A stretch of DNA of 26,586 bases. Source: Ignavibacteriales bacterium (GTDB lineage Bacteria > Bacteroidota > Ignavibacteria > Ignavibacteriales > Ignavibacteriaceae). Location of the stretch: the NCBI GenBank assembly GCA_020061995.1, contig JAGUXE010000222.1, positions 1-26,586 on the forward strand, in the 5' to 3' direction. Under the pieces are notes generated by a model. That model had not been told where the DNA came from and ran no database searches. It saw only the letters and a list, made by a program, of their open reading frames with translations. Both the position numbers and the translations under genes were made by a program. This document shows, in pieces, positions 24,022 through 26,586 of the stretch (the stretch's first letter is position 1; the number at the start of each line of letters is the position of its first letter).

Positions 24022-24729
24022 TTAATTCCTTATTAAAATTTGGTACTTGAATTGCCACGTACAGTAGAAATATCCTTTACCATATCTTCCGAGAAAGTAA
24101 TAGGACTTTTTATTATTATTCCCTTTTATTGAAGATATAGATATACTATAACTCCCTGGAGTAAGAGTTAAGTTCTCATACATTTTTTTAGTAGTATAGA
24201 AATCATACCAAATATTTCCTCTGATTGACACATAAAAAGAATCACTATCTTCACAATCCCATTCAAACTTTAGTATCAAAGATTTCTGAATTGTATCAGG
24301 CATTAAATAATTGTTAGAGATAATTTGAGTTCCATTACATCTAAGATTTTTAATTTTTGATGGGAGTGGAATGTTCCCCTCGGTAGATAAATTAGTCCTC
24401 TCCAATTTAAATGGGAGGTTCTTTTTATAAGGAATTTTAATTTCTTCTGAAGAAAGAGAAAAGATTTCAGAATTTGTGTAAGGGATTGCAACACCGGGAA
24501 ACCAGGATAAAACTTCTTTCTGGTCTATGCTTAATTTTGGTATCTCAATAAAGTCGGTAGTATAAGCTCGAATTTTTAAAATAGTATTTTCTGTTTCATC
24601 TGATCCAACTAACCACGAATTAAAGTAAAAAACAGTTTCATCAGCTTCTGAGTACTTTATTACATTTTCTTCTTCTTTGCAACCCGCAAGTAACAGAGTT
24701 AATACTAATATCACAACAACGTTTTTCAT
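24022..24729 (-). CDS. Predicted lipoprotein, subtype B (copy B1)
   Basis: A 235-residue predicted lipoprotein. The signal peptide has a canonical lipobox L-A-G-C (Cys17) followed by K-E-E-E, close to the lipoprotein export signal K-(D/E)2 described for surface lipoproteins of Bacteroidota. It is divergent from subtype A but shares L-P-S-K-I-K-N-L-R-C-N-G in the middle and G-R-Y-G-K-G-Y-F near the C-terminus. Its own marks are L-K-F-E-W-D-C-E-D-S-D-S-F and Y-E-N-L-T-L-T-P-G-S-Y, the latter like the end of a fibronectin-III-like repeat. GAGG precedes the ATG by 6 bases. Function unknown. Confidence 0.8.
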   Translation of the reverse strand: MKNVVVILVLTLLLAGCKEEENVIKYSEADETVFYFNSWLVGSDETENTILKIRAYTTDFIEIPKLSIDQKEVLSWFPGVAIPYTNSEIFSLSSEEIKIPYKKNLPFKLERTNLSTEGNIPLPSKIKNLRCNGTQIISNNYLMPDTIQKSLILKFEWDCEDSDSFYVSIRGNIWYDFYTTKKMYENLTLTPGSYSISISSIKGNNNKKSYYFLGRYGKGYFYCTWQFKYQILIRN

Positions 24730-24761
24730 ACAACCTCACACAAAATATTTTTTAATTTTTA

Positions 24762-25487
24762 TTAAGGTTCATAACGGTAGCTTAAACTTCGACTTCCAAC
24801 TACAAAACCACTTCCGTATGTTCCCACTACAGTAGGCGTACTTTCAGGTGTTAATTTATAACCCTTAAGACTGGTAGCGTAAATAAAGTGTGGTTTACCT
24901 GCAGGATATAGCTGTTTACTATGTGTTGCAAATTGAGTATCATTACCCGAATAATCATTCTCACCATCAGCAACCGAGGAATTTACTAAGATATGATATC
25001 CATCTGCATTCTGATCCCATTTAAATATGTACATCGAATCGCTAGATTCTGGAATTTGATAATTTATAGAAGGATCTTCTAACTCAAGCAGTGGTTTAAA
25101 AATAAAACCGTTACACGTCAAATTCTTAACAATTTCAGGCATTACAAAAATACCTTTAGTAACTTTTTCATTTTTTACGATTTGAAAACTAATAATTGTT
25201 GTGTCTTTAATTGTCCAGAAACATCGGACTGTTCTTCTTGTTGAATCAATAAATGTTGTTTTTACAGTATCGCTATTTAAGATAATAAGGGGTGCTTCCA
25301 TCGTATTGTCAGTATTAAATTCAACTCTTATGACCGTACCGACAATTTGACTGCCAGCATAGTTCTCTTCAGCTTTGAATGATAAGTAAAAGAAATGCGA
25401 ATTTTCATCCGACACCGAAACGATTTCATCCTTTTCACATCCCCAAAAAACGAGTATGGAAACAAAAATTAAAATCAACTTTCTCAT
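24762..25487 (-). CDS. Predicted lipoprotein, subtype A (copy A2)
   Basis: A 241-residue predicted lipoprotein, closest to copy A1. The signal peptide ends in F-W-G-C (Cys17), followed by E-K-D-E-I-V-S-V-S-D-E-N, almost the same as A1. It has M-P-E-I-V-K-N-L-T-C-N-G-F, then F-K-W-D-Q-N-A-D-G-Y-H-I-L-V, which looks like a fibronectin-III-like strand pair, and the G-T-Y-G-S-G-F-V-V-G-S-R C-terminus. The ribosome site GGGAGGA lies 7 bases before the ATG, the strongest in the cluster, after a 75-base gap from A3. Function unknown. Confidence 0.8.
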   Translation of the reverse strand: MRKLILIFVSILVFWGCEKDEIVSVSDENSHFFYLSFKAEENYAGSQIVGTVIRVEFNTDNTMEAPLIILNSDTVKTTFIDSTRRTVRCFWTIKDTTIISFQIVKNEKVTKGIFVMPEIVKNLTCNGFIFKPLLELEDPSINYQIPESSDSMYIFKWDQNADGYHILVNSSVADGENDYSGNDTQFATHSKQLYPAGKPHFIYATSLKGYKLTPESTPTVVGTYGSGFVVGSRSLSYRYEP

Positions 25488-25562
25488 ACTTAATCCTCCC
25501 TCAATTTGGTTTATGTTTATTTCAAATACAATGTTTCATAAAACAGATGATGAAAATTATTT

Positions 25563-26294
25563 TCATGGGAAATACTTGAAAGTAGAACGAATAGAACCGA
25601 AATCATATCCACTGCCGTACGTCCCTTTGCAATATGGTTCATTGCCACTACTAAGATTAATGCCTTTGAAACTAGTCAGAGTGATTGAATAAGGTTTGCC
25701 TGTTTCAAATATATTATTTGAGGCATTATAAGAGAAATACGGAACACTTAAAGTACATGGTATAAAATTATTATTAACTCTTGCCACGTATACATCAAAA
25801 TTTGCATCCCAATTCACTGTATAAACTGAGTCATCAGGAATTCTATTTATAACAGATTGATTATCGAAATATCTGATAGGTTTAAAGTTAAATCCATTAC
25901 ACTTCAAATTTGTAACTTCTTCAGGCATGATGAAACTACCTTTAGTACTTTTATTCCCTTTAATAACTTCAAAATCGATAATGTCCGTATATGGAACGCC
26001 GTAGTTTACACTTACGCTGTTTGTAGAACTCGAATAGACTATATGCGATAGTGTATCTTGATTAATAATTACAGTTGGAATTTCTTTTGTATCGATTGCT
26101 TTAAAACGAACCGCAGTATAGTATCCGATAACATGGAAATTAGAATCAGTCTTCTCACTAGTTTCGAACGAAAAATGAAATAGCTGTTTATTCTCATCCG
26201 AAGGCGTTACGATTTGCCCCTTCTCGCATCCGATGAAATTTACACAGAAAATAAGTACCAGCAGAGTTAAGTTGTATTTCTTGGTTGTTTTCAT
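25563..26294 (-). CDS. Predicted lipoprotein, subtype A (copy A3)
   Basis: A 243-residue predicted lipoprotein of the same family. The signal peptide ends in F-I-G-C, then E-K-G-Q-I-V-T-P-S-D-E-N. The core reads M-P-E-E-V-T-N-L-K-C-N-G-F, and the C-terminus G-T-Y-G-S-G-Y-D-F-G-S, diverging from A1 and A2 at its last residues. It starts 15 bases after the B2 stop, the same tight B-then-A spacing as B1-A1. A 17-base palindrome (ATGAAAAT, T, ATTTTCAT at 25550-25566) overlaps its stop codon. Function unknown. Confidence 0.8.
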   Translation of the reverse strand: MKTTKKYNLTLLVLIFCVNFIGCEKGQIVTPSDENKQLFHFSFETSEKTDSNFHVIGYYTAVRFKAIDTKEIPTVIINQDTLSHIVYSSSTNSVSVNYGVPYTDIIDFEVIKGNKSTKGSFIMPEEVTNLKCNGFNFKPIRYFDNQSVINRIPDDSVYTVNWDANFDVYVARVNNNFIPCTLSVPYFSYNASNNIFETGKPYSITLTSFKGINLSSGNEPYCKGTYGSGYDFGSIRSTFKYFP

Positions 26295-26309
26295 AACTCA
26301 ATATTATTC

Positions 26310-26586
26310 TTAATTAGTAACTAAAATTTCATATTGGAAAGTCCAGGTACCATAGAAATATCCTCTCCCATATCGTCCTTGAAAATAAGTGGAATTTTTA
26401 CTTTCACTTCCTTTAATTGATGATATCGATATTCTGTAACTCCCCGGCACAAGTGTTAAGTTTTCGTATATTTTTTGAGACGTATAAAAATAAATGTTAT
26501 TACGACCCATGATTGATACAAAAAACGAATCACTATCTTCACAATTCCATTCAAATTTAAGTATAAAAGATTTCTGAATCGTATCA
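26310..26586 (-). CDS. Predicted lipoprotein, subtype B (copy B2), 5' end beyond window
   Basis: The frame is open to the right edge, so only the last 92 residues are visible. They match the C-terminal part of B1 closely: T-I-Q-K-S-F-I-L-K-F-E-W-N-C-E-D-S-D-S-F, then Y-E-N-L-T-L-V-P-G-S-Y and G-R-Y-G-R-G-Y-F-Y-G-T-W. The signal peptide and core motif are outside the window. It is the first visible gene of the minus-strand lipoprotein cluster, directly upstream of A3. Confidence 0.8.
   Translation of the reverse strand, partial: DTIQKSFILKFEWNCEDSDSFFVSIMGRNNIYFYTSQKIYENLTLVPGSYRISISSIKGSESKNSTYFQGRYGRGYFYGTWTFQYEILVTN

Noticed and set aside
25550..25566. Terminator between lipoproteins A3 and A2
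   Set aside because: The palindrome is AT-rich with only a one-base centre and no T-run, so a terminator call is not supported.

Overview
The window looks like an AT-rich chromosome segment of a Bacteroidota/FCB-group bacterium, possibly Ignavibacteria-like. The hints are several lipoproteins with Bacteroidota-style N-termini, a near-consensus Bacteroidota promoter (TTTG-N19-TATTTTTG) upstream of prfB, and the gene mix. No rRNA or species marker is present, so this placement is an inference.

Region 1 (1-13979, minus strand) is one long, tightly spaced block read right to left: a polytopic transporter, a HyuA-like (hydantoinase/oxoprolinase) ASKHA protein, a NanE-type ManNAc-6-P epimerase, a phosphohexomutase, a large HAD hydrolase, a GH38 alpha-mannosidase-like protein, a GH94 glycoside phosphorylase, an AAC(3)-family N-acetyltransferase and an aldose-1-epimerase-like protein cut by the window edge. 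None of the enzymes has a signal peptide. The set reads as a cytoplasmic route for an amino-sugar or mannoside-containing glycan: phosphorolysis gives a sugar 1-phosphate, a mutase gives the 6-phosphate, and an epimerase joins GlcNAc-6-P metabolism. No classical sugar kinase is present, and the GH38 protein has Phe where the family nucleophile Asp should be.

Region 2 (14089-19000) is mostly plus strand and housekeeping: murB, a convergent UPF0316/DUF2179 membrane protein, then pcm-miaA-AtuA-like-small AtuA C-terminal-domain gene. The last four reading frames overlap end to start, so they are probably translationally coupled.

Region 3 (19009-20086) is a REP-associated tyrosine transposase (RAYT) embedded in an array of 84-bp units. 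Each unit carries a pair of 14-bp inverted arms. The units show an alternating two-type pattern and share variants at the ends of the two array halves. An orphan copy of the palindrome sits at 23094.

Region 4 (20158-23248) holds prfB with its programmed +1 frameshift, a YjbQ/UPF0047 gene, a PLP-dependent trans-sulfuration enzyme, a tRNA-Glu(CTC) with a decayed partial copy 111 bp upstream, and a bidirectional terminator.

Region 5 (23271-26586, minus strand) is a tandem cluster of five related secreted lipoproteins of two subtypes (order of transcription B-A-A-B-A). They share an N-L-x-C-N-G core motif and a C-terminal G-x-Y-G-x-G-Y/F motif. I recognise no known family; this is an expanded, apparently undescribed lipoprotein group.
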